A stretch of DNA of 64,000 nucleotides, taken from NCBI GenBank assembly GCA_022925895.1, contig JAKSYS010000006.1:310001-374000 (forward strand). Direction: 5' to 3'. The notes under the pieces were generated by a model. That model saw nothing but the letters and a program-made list of their open reading frames with translations, made no database searches and was not told where the DNA came from. Below, one piece after another: positions 32,323 through 42,229 of the stretch; position 1 is the first letter of the stretch; each line of letters starts with the position of its first letter. The stretch is from Fragilaria crotonensis. Lineage: Eukaryota; Bacillariophyta; Fragilariophyceae; Fragilariales; Fragilariaceae. The translations under genes and the position numbers were made by a program.

Positions 32323-34410
32323 ATGCAATATCCAGACGACGAAGAAATTGCACCAAGTACTATCCCGCCGCTTCAAGGCACGGCGGTGAAGTACAAAGCA
32401 ACACTGGACAGCTTCCTCTCATTCGTCCACAACCGCCAGTATACACGCCAGAAGACCTACACGAAGGCTGAATTGAGAGCTCTAACCCCACAGCATGTTC
32501 TTCAGTGGATGAATTTGAAGGCATTTGGGGTCATTGATCCCCCAAATGATGCGAATCCTATGTTTGCACGCAGTAATTCCCTGGCATTTTGGAAAAAAGC
32601 CATCTCGTTCTTTATGCCGAATCGCTTGATTCCCTGGTATTCGGGTCGGAATGAAGGCAATCCCACAAGGAGCATTGAAATCAACAACCTCATCAAGCGT
32701 GTGAAGAAGAAAGAAGTTCGAAAGCAAGGTGCAGCGTCACAGAGCAGGCGGGCGATAACCGAAGATGAATATCGGACTATGCAGAATATACTTCAGAATC
32801 AGGACAGGAGTTCGTTGGTGTGGCGTTATGGTTTGTATGCTCTTACTAACTTTCAATTTCACTTGATTGCTCGCATCGATGACACAACACAGGTATTGGT
32901 AGACAATGTTCGCGTCCATGATAATTTTTGCAACGCCCTTAAGACCAGGTTGAACTGGTCGAAGAATGTCACTGAAGAACGTGATGCACCATGGCAAGTG
33001 GTGTTGGGATCGATGGATACTTCGTTTTGTGTGTTGACTAGTTTGGCGTTATGGATGGAGTTAAACCACAGGGAGAACCCGAATGCAGCACTGTCGCCGT
33101 ATCTCTTCAATTTCAGCGACGATGTGTCGATTCCAAAAGGTGGACAGAAGTCAAAGGAAACTGCGCAGACAATGTTCAACAAGATCTTCAAGATGGAGGT
33201 ATTCGGAGGCGAGACCGCAGATGGAGGAACAGACAGCTTGGGAAGCCACTCGATTCGAAAATTTGCTGCAACTCATGCTCGACGTTCAGGATGTACGAAA
33301 GATGACAAAGATATTCGCGGTCGTTGGAAGTCGAAAGCCCGAGTATCGGATGTGTACGAGGACACAGAATTACCTTACCCTGATGCAAAAGTTGCTGAAA
33401 AGTTGTGCTTTGGCGGTGCTTGCTACTACTTGTTTCCGGAAGAAGTGACAAACACTGCGGTGGAGGGAGAATCAACGACAGCAATGATGAAGACATACAT
33501 TCTGAGCAATGTCGTGCCCAACATTCGAAAACGACTTCCAGATTCGGCAGCGCTTGTTCTTGGGAAGGCTCTGCTATGGCTTGTATACTCACCATATGAT
33601 GCTTCTAATCATCTTGTTCCGCAGGCATTCAAAGACCGGATTCGATTAGAGTTGAATGAGATTGTTACGGCAACCGTGAGAGGAGTTGGCGCTGACTGCA
33701 ATGCACCTGACTACAATCCGATCCGACGAGTGCCGGTTGTTGTCACTGGAGATCAAGGTTGCGTTTACATTGATGTGGTGCCGGTTTTTGATGAACAACA
33801 AGTTGCTGTTGGAGTTGCGGAACATGGTGGTGGTGGGATTCTTGGCGGAGGTGCGGGAGTGTCGGCACAATTGCTGTCTCTACAGGCAGCAGCCAGTCAG
33901 ATTCGGCGAGAGCTACAGGAGTTGCGAACGAACCAAATGGCGGACAGAGTTTTATTTACTAAGCTTTTCACAGTGGTTAATGGGAACTTGCGAAGAATCA
34001 ATTTGCAACCAGGAGTGCGAGGCGGAAGGAGGAGTACACCGGGCGATGATGATGATGTTGCTGCAGCAGCGCTGACAGCGATAGCTGGGCGCGGCGCACC
34101 ACCAAGTCTGAGCCCAAACCCGAAGAATCTTTTTGAGCTGTGGGATGAATATCAAGTTGGAATTGGAGGAAGAAAGGCAGCTCGGTTGTTTACTCAAGCT
34201 GAGCGCGGCGGCAAGATGAAACATAAATACTGCAGGAGAAAGGTGATTTGGACTATGGTTTCTGGTTTGGTGAGACAAGGGTATACATCGGATACGGCAA
34301 TTGACCTCATCTATTCTGTCTATGGACAGCAGATGAGTGTCACCAACATTATCAATAGGATCAAGAAAGACAGAAAGGATGGGACTCTTAATCCCAACCT
34401 CCGAGTTTAG
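32323..34410 (+). CDS. Crypton-like tyrosine recombinase, copy B (intact ORF)
   Basis: Uninterrupted 695 codons from the ATG at 32323. The N-terminal core-binding-type region (about 20-130) ends in a basic patch (KRVKKKEVRKQG). The catalytic set of tyrosine recombinases is complete and in order: Arg184 (LIARIDD), a plausible Lys214 (NWSKN), His309-x-x-Arg312 (GSHSIRKFAATH), Trp335 (RGRW) and Tyr345 (SDVYED). The C-terminus has a Gly-rich linker (GGGGILGGGAG) and a compact domain (about 600-690: LFELWDEYQVGIGGRKAARLF...YCRRKVIW...SVTNIINRIKKDR). That domain resembles the GCR1_C-like DNA-binding domain found in fungal Cryptons (by pattern only). No reverse transcriptase or capsid gene accompanies it, so this is a DNA transposon, perhaps still able to move. 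A domesticated host gene is the alternative. Confidence 0.82.
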   Translation: MQYPDDEEIAPSTIPPLQGTAVKYKATLDSFLSFVHNRQYTRQKTYTKAELRALTPQHVLQWMNLKAFGVIDPPNDANPMFARSNSLAFWKKAISFFMPNRLIPWYSGRNEGNPTRSIEINNLIKRVKKKEVRKQGAASQSRRAITEDEYRTMQNILQNQDRSSLVWRYGLYALTNFQFHLIARIDDTTQVLVDNVRVHDNFCNALKTRLNWSKNVTEERDAPWQVVLGSMDTSFCVLTSLALWMELNHRENPNAALSPYLFNFSDDVSIPKGGQKSKETAQTMFNKIFKMEVFGGETADGGTDSLGSHSIRKFAATHARRSGCTKDDKDIRGRWKSKARVSDVYEDTELPYPDAKVAEKLCFGGACYYLFPEEVTNTAVEGESTTAMMKTYILSNVVPNIRKRLPDSAALVLGKALLWLVYSPYDASNHLVPQAFKDRIRLELNEIVTATVRGVGADCNAPDYNPIRRVPVVVTGDQGCVYIDVVPVFDEQQVAVGVAEHGGGGILGGGAGVSAQLLSLQAAASQIRRELQELRTNQMADRVLFTKLFTVVNGNLRRINLQPGVRGGRRSTPGDDDDVAAAALTAIAGRGAPPSLSPNPKNLFELWDEYQVGIGGRKAARLFTQAERGGKMKHKYCRRKVIWTMVSGLVRQGYTSDTAIDLIYSVYGQQMSVTNIINRIKKDRKDGTLNPNLRV

Positions 34411-34871
34411 TATGAGACATGTGACACGTGAAATTGGGTACGAGATAAGCATACGAGACGACACGACAGTAAGAATTTTTACGACGAACTTAGCGGATTT
34501 TCACACATCGACTTCACTCTATCTTAGTATTACACGTACATACGCATCACCCAGTACTGTTCCAACATGGTTGCACCCCTCAGTTTCATCTACTCCGAGT
34601 ACTTTCACAGTACACAGTACACCTTGGCGCGAGGGCGCAAGGCACGGGACAGGGGACACAAAAGGCGATTGTTGTCGAATTCGAGGTGACAAGTGGAAAC
34701 CAACAAGGAAGTTCAACTTTCACGCAAGATACACATACGAATTCCAACCTTGACAGCAGGGTACAAGTGCTACGCCCGCGTGGATCGAAATTTAGGATTA
34801 TGTTCGACACTCGACACCTCCAATATAGCGATCTGCAAACATCAACACCCAGACTAATTGCGACCTTCAAG
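34411..34871. other. Intergenic stretch, promoter of the methyltransferase gene
   Basis: It contains the right flank of recombinase copy B and GTAC/TACTCCGAGTAC-type words near 34590-34625. Open frames across it are extensions of neighbours without motif support. Confidence 0.4.
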
Positions 34872-37016
34872 ATGCGTATTCCCTCTGCCACTATCATTAC
34901 CCTGCTAACCTTGAGCCAAGGCACAAATGCTTTCTTCGTTCAACCAAATAGCGTAGTAAGGAAATATGATACATCGATTTCGGCTGTAGCCCCTACGTTG
35001 GTCATCGGTCCCATGATAAGGAAGATGAGGGAAGAAAAGGAGAAGAAGAAGATGCCAATGGCAGCTGCCGATGAAGCTGCCCTGGAAGCGCCTGGCTTGC
35101 GAGTCGGAAAAAATGCTTGGGAAGTGGCCTCCGGTCTGGCCTTACGATGAGACCTCCTTCGTACCGAAGGTCGACGAAGTCCCACTCGCCGCGCCAGACC
35201 TTGCATCTGTAGCGAATATGGTGACGGGTGCGACACCAGTTCCGTCACCTGTCACTGTGAGTGATAAGGATAAGCTCGATCCGCTCAAGTACTGGGGAGA
35301 AGAAAAGGCGGACGTCCCCACTGAACTCAGCCCTGGCGCTGCTGCCAACTTGAAAAGGTAAGTCTGATGTCGCGCACACAATGTGGGAGACGTGTCTTAG
35401 TTTGATACCTAGCATTGACCTCACTGACTTGCCTAATTAATCATAGACATTACTCGTTCTACATAAAGGACGGTATGTCTGTTCTTGAATTGGGGGCTGC
35501 TGAAGAGTCGTACTTGCCGGAGGGGCTAAAACTGTCGCGCCATGTGGGAGTGGGAGCATCGCAAGTCCAAATGGCGAAGAATCCTGCGTTGATGGAGTCC
35601 ATTGTTGTCAATTTAAACGATGTTGAAGAAGAAAAGGGGGTCAATAGCGAGGAGCTCAGAAGACTTTCGTCCGATCCGTTTGACGTTATCATCATGGCCA
35701 ATACAATCGACTTTTTGACCGACCCACGTGAAGTGTTCAAGTAAGTTTTCCAGGCGATCAAGCGCCACAGTGTATCCTGTTCCAAGCTAATCCGTCCGCG
35801 CATTTAGGACTTGTTGGTATCTGTTGAAGCCAGGTGGCACTATGATTGTGCCATTTTCGAACAAAGACGCATACACATCAAAGTTCGAAGATGCGCAAAC
35901 CAGGATTTGGCGAAGTTTCAATGACGACCAGCATATGTGGGTTTGCGGGTCGTTCTTCCAATTTTCAGCAGGTGAAGGCTGGGAGAATCTCCGAGGATTC
36001 GATATCTCTCCGGAGGGCTCGAAAAAACTTGACGATGCGGGACCTTTGAGTTTCTTGAAGGGTGGGGCAAACACAAACCTTTACGTCGTGCAGGCTGACC
36101 GTGCGATGCAAGCAGAGGAGATTGATCCTGCCGATCCTGAGCAGTCTTTTCGATCCAAAATGTGGATGTTGCCTGTCATGGAGAACAGAGACAAGATCTT
36201 AGTTGCTCCAAGGTTGCGGCGAACGTATGAACTTGTTCCAAACTCAGAGTTTTTGGCACGACAAGTCGACTATCTTCCCGCTGTTTACGAGTCGTTGATC
36301 AAGATGGATCAGTTTGCGTTCACATTTAACATGCAGGCGCAATTAGCTGTCAACCTTGTTGCCGATCCTGACTTTTGCGCGAATGAAGAGCAGATCAACG
36401 CCTTGAAGCAAGGTCAGTGGAGTTCTTTTTCGAACATTTGCTATGTCGTTTATTCGTGGTTTCTCACGCCGTCGTTGCAGGTCTTGGTCTGCGATCGCCT
36501 TCCAAGGAATTCTGGGAGCCAGTTGGCCAACTTACAAGCGCAATGGATGGAGAAGATAAAGTCAACCTACTTGCACACATTATCCCTCGATTCGGAAGCG
36601 GCGACCCGGCGCAAGAATCAGCGCTTGACGCCTTCGTTTCAGGCATGAAACCAACCTTTGCATACCTTCGGAACAGATGCCCCTCCTGGACTGAATCGGA
36701 TGTACAACTTCTTGGCACTGAATTGCTTGCCGCCGAGGTGCTGAAAGGCAACCGTTCGTCGCGCGAAGACTTCGCCAAATGGATCGCTGCTTTGACTGAG
36801 GACGAGCTTAAGACTATCCTACAGAACCGTAAGAAGCCCAGGATTGACGCGACGGCCGAGCTGGAGGAATATACGAGACTCAAGGAAGAGAATGAAAGAA
36901 AGGAAGTCGAAAAGCAGGAAAAGCTTCGGGCTCAAATCGAGGCAGCTCGGAAGAACAGAACACTGGATTTTAATGCACGCTCTGGTAAATTCGAAGTGCC
37001 TGAGAAGAAGAAATAA
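34872..37016 (+). CDS. Plastid-targeted SAM methyltransferase-like protein
   Basis: Four exons: 34872-35357, 35447-35740, 35808-36412 and 36481-37016, all GT-AG, giving about 639 residues. The signal peptide MRIPSATIITLLTLSQGTNA is followed at once by FFVQP, the A-F type cleavage site of diatom plastid-import leaders. Domain: class I methyltransferase with GMSVLELGAAEESYL (SAM-binding loop), then PFDVIIMANTIDFLTDP and LLKPGGTMIVPFSN. The C-terminal third is a charged coiled-coil-prone tail (EEYTRLKEENERKEVEKQEK). The frame changes once at 35119-35121 (a GGG run). Upstream GKNAW and downstream KWPPVWPYDE both look genuine, so one extra G is likely in the sequence or allele. The substrate is unknown. 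The gene converges on the TBC1D23-like gene with 138 bp between stops. Confidence 0.8.
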
Positions 37017-37154
37017 GCCGTTGCCATTCTTTCCCTCAGAAGCTAAAAAATTCAGTTCTCCTACCTAGGTTGAAGGACTACACGTAGAGATTCACGTTTG
37101 CTTTGACAAGTCTTGGAGTATGCCATATCCGTAGTCGCGAGCAGAGCGTCCTCC

Positions 37155-40100
37155 CTATTGCATATTTTCGAAATCAATTACAGATTCCTCCTGTCTCTCA
37201 GGTCCGGCTCTGAAGGTTGCAAGCTGGGTTCGCATTTGACTCATTCCAAAGCGAGGTGCTGGGGTGGGTTGCTCGCTTTGGTCCTTCGGGCCAAATCGGG
37301 CAAAAGGATTTCGCTTAAGAACATTCGGAATCTGTTGCGGAACCCCTGAGTTCGTGGCGTTCTTCAACTGTTTGTTGAATGCGGCTCCGAGGCCGGCGAA
37401 GCGACCTTCAGCCGACGACTGAATATCGGCAACTGGTTTGTCCATTCCTATCTTCGCCATCGAGCTAGTCAGGGCATTACCAATGCCACCGAGTCGGGCA
37501 GCTCCGAGTGCTCCAAATCTGTTTGTCTTGTTCGGATCTTCCTCCCTAAGAACCGGCTTTTCGAGTGTAACTGGTGCTGCCTCCTTAGTGATAGAGGTGG
37601 AAGCCATCGTGGGTTGGGCCCCTGGTTGAGCTTCGTCAGACTGAGCTTCTGCCGGTGGAGGTGGCATTTGTTGAGGGACAGGAGGAACAGGAGTCTCAGT
37701 GCTCGAAGGAGGCATGAATGGCATTCGAAACTTTGATGATTCTGGCGGGCTTTTCTGGTCATCTTTTTTCTCCTCGTGCTTGAAGAAGTTGGAGAACAGG
37801 CTCTCCGTTGCACTAGGTGCTGCATGAGTTGCGGCGGCAGCCGAAGACGCAAGGTTTTCCAGGCGCAACTTGTTTCTTGTAATCGATGTCATGGATTTGA
37901 CAAAAAGCCCTTCGAGAGCCATGGATGTCTTCTCAGCAGCAGAAGCATTTTCAAACTCTTTCTGCTCCCTATATGCCTTCTCCAAGGCACCAAACATTGA
38001 ATGTTCGCCAGCGTAGTCAACTAAGACTGAGTCGACGTGCAAGTGGTGTCTTGGACCTTGTCGTGACAACCATGCATGGGCGCCACAGAAACCTCCTTCC
38101 AGAATGGACACGAAAGGAAAGCCTTTCTTTGCAAAGAATAGGGCGCAAAGACTAGTGCGGGATTCGTCTTCTCCGATGAGCTGCGTTAAGCTTGGATTGA
38201 GCTTTTGGCCGTACAAAGCTGGTATCTCCGAGAAGCCTTCGCCCATCACGACAATGTGAGCAGCACCTCGAAGAGATTCGAAGATCTCTTCCTGCTGTTT
38301 CATGCGGTCGGGGTCAAGAAGCGCCTCCGGAGGCATTGCTAACGCTGTTGGAAACCCTCCTTGCTCTTGCACAGTCTCTTCTGGACGGCTATCTACCAAG
38401 TAGAATTTGAGGGAATCGCACGGTCGATTAGAGGCTTTCTTGATTGGATCTGTTTCTTTTGCCCAGCAAATGATCGGCAAGACCTCGACGGGAGATACAC
38501 GAACGCTGACTGGGTGTTCCTTTTTTGCATCGACTGAATCGTTTTCCGCTGCGACACTTGCGTTGGCACGCCTGCCTTGATTCGATAACCCAATGTTCAT
38601 GGTGGACAGAAGTTTACTCGCGTTCTTGGACAACTTCGGTGGGAGAGCTGGTTTGAAACCATGACCATACTTGAGTTTTAACTTCGAGTCCAAAACATCA
38701 AAGCGACCAGCAAAAGTCTCCATGATGGCATCAACATTTCCTTCCTTATCAGGAGCAAACTCTCTATAAAACGCAACCAATTTCGCTCTGTTAAGCCGGT
38801 CTCGACCTTCCGCGGCTCTCTTTTCGCGTTCCGCTTCCATGGCATCTTTGTGGGCCTTGGCCTCGGCTTCAAGTTTGGCATGTAACTCCGCCTCGGCCTT
38901 GCGCTGGCGCTCCGTCAATGCGAACGCTACAGCTTCGTCCTCGGCCTTGCGTAATCGTCCGACGACCGAGCGGGGTGTCGATTCCCATAATGACCGAGCC
39001 CGAGCACACCATTCCTGTACCCAGTCCGTGGCTTCGCTAAAAGTCGTTTCTTCGTCAGACATAATGGCGAATCCTTCCAGAGTGGTACCCTCCTTGAACT
39101 CCATGATTCGAGTCAATTCGAGGCGAAGCTCGTCACCTGTAACCATGAGCAGCGAGTCCGAGTGTTTCTCCAAGACTGCCAATGACAAAAAGAAACGGAG
39201 CGAATTGTTGCTGCTAGTGAGAATCAGATCCCACAGACTTAATAACCACTTGGGATTCATGAATGTACCGTTGCATTCACCAGCCATCTGCGAAATCAGC
39301 CAGGATTGTGGTACGACACCATGGCTCTCGGTATTGCGCCAGGCGTGATCGTCCTCATCAGCGCTCGCTTGAATCCTTTCGAGCTTCTTGGGCCAATGCC
39401 AGCCTGGAGCATAACGATCAAGATGGAAGACGAGAAGCGGCAAGTGGTAACTAGCCAAAAGGTAGAATTGCGAATGCAGCTGACGTGCTGCATGGAGTCG
39501 TTCCTTTTGCGTTAGAGCAAGGAGTGGCATGAAAGTTGGCATAATATTTGAGAGAACGACCGATGCTGCTCCTGCAGGCAATCCAGCTGACAGAATCGCG
39601 CAAGCAACTGGAGGCAGCAATGGATCCATGTCCTTCGTGCTGTTACCAGTGTAATGAAAGAGAAGCAAGAAAGATAGCTGCCTTACCGCCTCGTCCTGTG
39701 GCATGCACGTAATGCGCTCGGCAAGAATACCGGCCTCCAGCTTGATCCAGACACTCCGTTCATCTGTGAATGAGTCGATGTCAGCAGATGCTTGCCATTT
39801 GCAATAGGAATCAGCCACACTGGACGCTTGGAGCCCTGTGAGGGTTTTGTTGCATACAATACGAGACCACAACTCTGGACGTAGCTCTTCCGCCACATTC
39901 ATGCCTTCAGATACAAATAGCTGCCGAATTTGATCCACAGTCGCCTTGGCGGCATGTTTGCCAACTAAAGCGTCTGATAGCCTGTCGAAAGTCGGCTCAG
40001 GATCAGGAATCATAGAAACCACCGATGGAGCTGGACTCGCGCTCGCCTTCACCGTGATATTTTCATGCGATGCAACAGATTTTGGCGCTGGTAAGTCTGC

Positions 40101-40502
40101 CACGGTGGCAGGGGGTTCTGATAGTAATTCCGGTTCATCTTGATCCAACCAGTTGAGAATCTCTTGTGTCTCGGCGTCACCCAAAGAAGAAGAACCAGCA
40201 CTTGTGGTGTTAGCATCTAAAACAACACTACTCTCCTTGGCGTCGTCATCCAGCATTTCAAGAAACGAGTCGGCGGTGTCGTTGCGGTCGCGCATTGCAT
40301 CCTGGTCGATAGGCGTTTCTACCATGACGGGTTCCGACAGCGAGTCTCCTGCACCGCCGCCGTCACCACCGCCGCCATCGTTTCCAAAGGAAAATAACTC
40401 TTCCATCTCATCGTCTTCCCAGCCTTCATCTCCTTCGTTCGACATGATAACAGATGTGCGGTTACCTTGCGAGTGTATGCGAAAACGTGCACGAATGACC
40501 AT
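37155..40502 (-). CDS. TBC1D23: TBC1D23-like Golgi/endosome tethering protein
   Basis: Uninterrupted 1115 codons from the ATG at 40502. A second in-frame ATG at 40445 (MSNEGDEGWEDDEMEELF) may be the true start, because the first 19 residues are atypically basic. Order: acidic disordered N-terminus; degenerate TBC domain (about 190-470, with VPQSWLISQMAGECNG and WLLSLWDLILTS); a coiled coil (about 515-585, rich in A/E/K/R); a rhodanese-like domain (about 697-815: KFYLVDSRPEE, HIVVMGEG, FPFVSILEGGFCGAHAWL); and a Pro/Ser-rich tail with a short ER/Golgi-type cytosolic end. TBC plus rhodanese is the TBC1D23 architecture. That protein links endosome vesicles to golgin-245/-97 and lacks GAP catalytic residues. 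Here too the TBC Arg finger is not evident. Single exon. Confidence 0.82.
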   Translation of the reverse strand: MVIRARFRIHSQGNRTSVIMSNEGDEGWEDDEMEELFSFGNDGGGGDGGGAGDSLSEPVMVETPIDQDAMRDRNDTADSFLEMLDDDAKESSVVLDANTTSAGSSSLGDAETQEILNWLDQDEPELLSEPPATVADLPAPKSVASHENITVKASASPAPSVVSMIPDPEPTFDRLSDALVGKHAAKATVDQIRQLFVSEGMNVAEELRPELWSRIVCNKTLTGLQASSVADSYCKWQASADIDSFTDERSVWIKLEAGILAERITCMPQDEAVRQLSFLLLFHYTGNSTKDMDPLLPPVACAILSAGLPAGAASVVLSNIMPTFMPLLALTQKERLHAARQLHSQFYLLASYHLPLLVFHLDRYAPGWHWPKKLERIQASADEDDHAWRNTESHGVVPQSWLISQMAGECNGTFMNPKWLLSLWDLILTSSNNSLRFFLSLAVLEKHSDSLLMVTGDELRLELTRIMEFKEGTTLEGFAIMSDEETTFSEATDWVQEWCARARSLWESTPRSVVGRLRKAEDEAVAFALTERQRKAEAELHAKLEAEAKAHKDAMEAEREKRAAEGRDRLNRAKLVAFYREFAPDKEGNVDAIMETFAGRFDVLDSKLKLKYGHGFKPALPPKLSKNASKLLSTMNIGLSNQGRRANASVAAENDSVDAKKEHPVSVRVSPVEVLPIICWAKETDPIKKASNRPCDSLKFYLVDSRPEETVQEQGGFPTALAMPPEALLDPDRMKQQEEIFESLRGAAHIVVMGEGFSEIPALYGQKLNPSLTQLIGEDESRTSLCALFFAKKGFPFVSILEGGFCGAHAWLSRQGPRHHLHVDSVLVDYAGEHSMFGALEKAYREQKEFENASAAEKTSMALEGLFVKSMTSITRNKLRLENLASSAAAATHAAPSATESLFSNFFKHEEKKDDQKSPPESSKFRMPFMPPSSTETPVPPVPQQMPPPPAEAQSDEAQPGAQPTMASTSITKEAAPVTLEKPVLREEDPNKTNRFGALGAARLGGIGNALTSSMAKIGMDKPVADIQSSAEGRFAGLGAAFNKQLKNATNSGVPQQIPNVLKRNPFARFGPKDQSEQPTPAPRFGMSQMRTQLATFRAGPERQEESVIDFENMQ

Positions 40503-41399
40503 GAAAATTGAAAAAAAGGCACGAACTCAACGCCCAGATATAGAACTGCTCCCGGTTCCCGGTGCACGTAGCGGGCTCGAGACTCGTACCAGTTCCTTGT
40601 ACAGTACTGCAACCAAATTACTGTAACTCAAACTCGTACTCTCGTGGAACCAGTACCAGGTCCTAATAAACCCGTATGTTATCGCAGTGAGCTCAGTTAT
40701 GCTGTCTACGGGTGTACTCCGAGTCGCCCTACCAACTAGTATGCATAACACTCGGAGTATGCGTATGTACCACCGGTAAAGTAGCACGTTAGTAATTACA
40801 ATACGGAGATTTGTACCCCGCGCATTCCTGTACCCACCCCTCCCAAAATTATGCACATTTTCGAACCACTCGACTCAAAAATGAACGTCCATTTGTTATT
40901 CTTTGGCAGAAAAATCCTGGCATTTCACCGAAACGTCAGGTCATTTGAATTCCACTTGATGAAAGCTATATATGGATGTATAACTCTAATGATCAGAAGA
41001 CGAGTTTAAATATTCATTTTCCTTTTTTTCCGTAGTCAGCCCGACATAAATTTTTCACGGATTCCCTTTATCCATCTGACATTTTCGATGAAAATTTGGT
41101 GGGATTCCGGAACCCCTCGATGAACATTTGGTGGGTACAAATCTCCGTGAAATACGGTAGTTGTAGTTTGTAGTAGTAGTACCAGTAGCGTACCTCCGAG
41201 TACTTGTACCTGGTACCTGGTACTCAGAGTACAAGCATAGCCATCTAAGAAGGTAATGGGAGGTACCGTCGTACTAGTAGTGTAGGTATAGTTTTACGTA
41301 CGTCTACAAGGTATTCGTTGGAGTACAACAGTATTACTACAAGCTACAGGTAGTACCTGGTCGTCGATCCGTCGAAGTGATTGTGCAGGTCTTAAGATC
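40503..41399. other. Intergenic stretch rich in GTAC-type palindromes
   Basis: Words such as tactccgagt (about 40712), actcggagtatg (40748), acctccgagtact (41191) and gtactcagagtac (41219) are frequent. No gene is supported. The TBC1D23-like promoter must lie at the left end. Confidence 0.5.
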
Positions 41400-41925
41400 C
41401 CCAGGAAGGTCCGGCAATACACGCTTAGTCGTGAATCAAGGTCGAATTCACGCTGGCCGGAGGCGAAAATCATTTCCGTTCTGTGTCTGGCTGGTGCTAA
41501 ACTGGTTATGCCAGCGTCATCGTCGTTTTGCTGACACTTGCTGACGAAAAGACAGATCTGCTGACATCCGCTGACAAAAAACGAATTTGCTGACGTCTGC
41601 TGACGAAATTCGAATCTGCTGACATTTTCTGACATATGATGACGAAAACGAGTTTTTCCCAGTACAAAAGCTACGGTGATGCTGACATCTTCTGACGTTT
41701 GCTGACGAGAATCAAGTTTGCTGACATATGCTGACGAAAAGCAAATCTGCTGACATTTGCTGACGAAAAAGAAATCTGCTGACATTTGCTGAACCTTGCC
41801 AGCTCGAATGATGCGACACAGATCCTAACAAGCTCTCATCACGCCGGCCGGTCATTGGCTGGCGCGCACATCCTTAAGGTACATCCTGTTAATCGCGAAA
41901 CGTGCTTGGGCCGGACCTTCCAGGG
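41400..41925. mobile_element. TIR element with GCTGAC array (about 526 bp)
   Basis: The left end cccaggaaggtccggc (41400-41415) and the right end gccggaccttccaggg (41910-41925) are inverted copies (15 of 16 bases). Between them, at about 41528-41790, the hexamer gctgac (or tctgac) recurs about 18 times in pairs such as gctgacatttgctgacgaaaa. The composition is unlike neighbouring DNA. No coding frame is supported and no target-site duplication could be found, so it is a non-autonomous repeat, or one whose ends are slightly misplaced. Confidence 0.65.
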
Positions 41926-42229
41926 TTTGTCAAATGGCACGTACGGTTTTCCAGTGCACTGTCAGATGGTTGTCAGATGAATTCTGATAAAACCTTGGGA
42001 TCACGTTGATCCTCCTTCATGTAGCAACTCTGTAGATGTTGTACTAGACAATGCATTGGGATCTTTGACCTCTCCCGGTCTGTCAGATTTTTTATGACAA
42101 CCCTGACACCTGGCAGACTAACTTAGTATTGTAAAATCAAAACTGCTTGCTCAAACATCGAAATCACAATAATTAAGTCACACATCTCCTTTGCAAGCTG
42201 AGTAGGGGAAGCTTTGATTCAGAATCACC
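41926..42229. other. Leader of recombinase element C
   Basis: No coding frame. The stretch lies between the TIR element and the first ATG of the recombinase gene. The left end of the element may be here but no repeat marks it. Confidence 0.35.

Noticed and set aside
41528-41790. Regular GCTGAC repeats as a CRISPR array
   Set aside because: Repeat units are too short and irregular, spacers are not unique sequence, and the setting is eukaryotic with TIRs at both sides.
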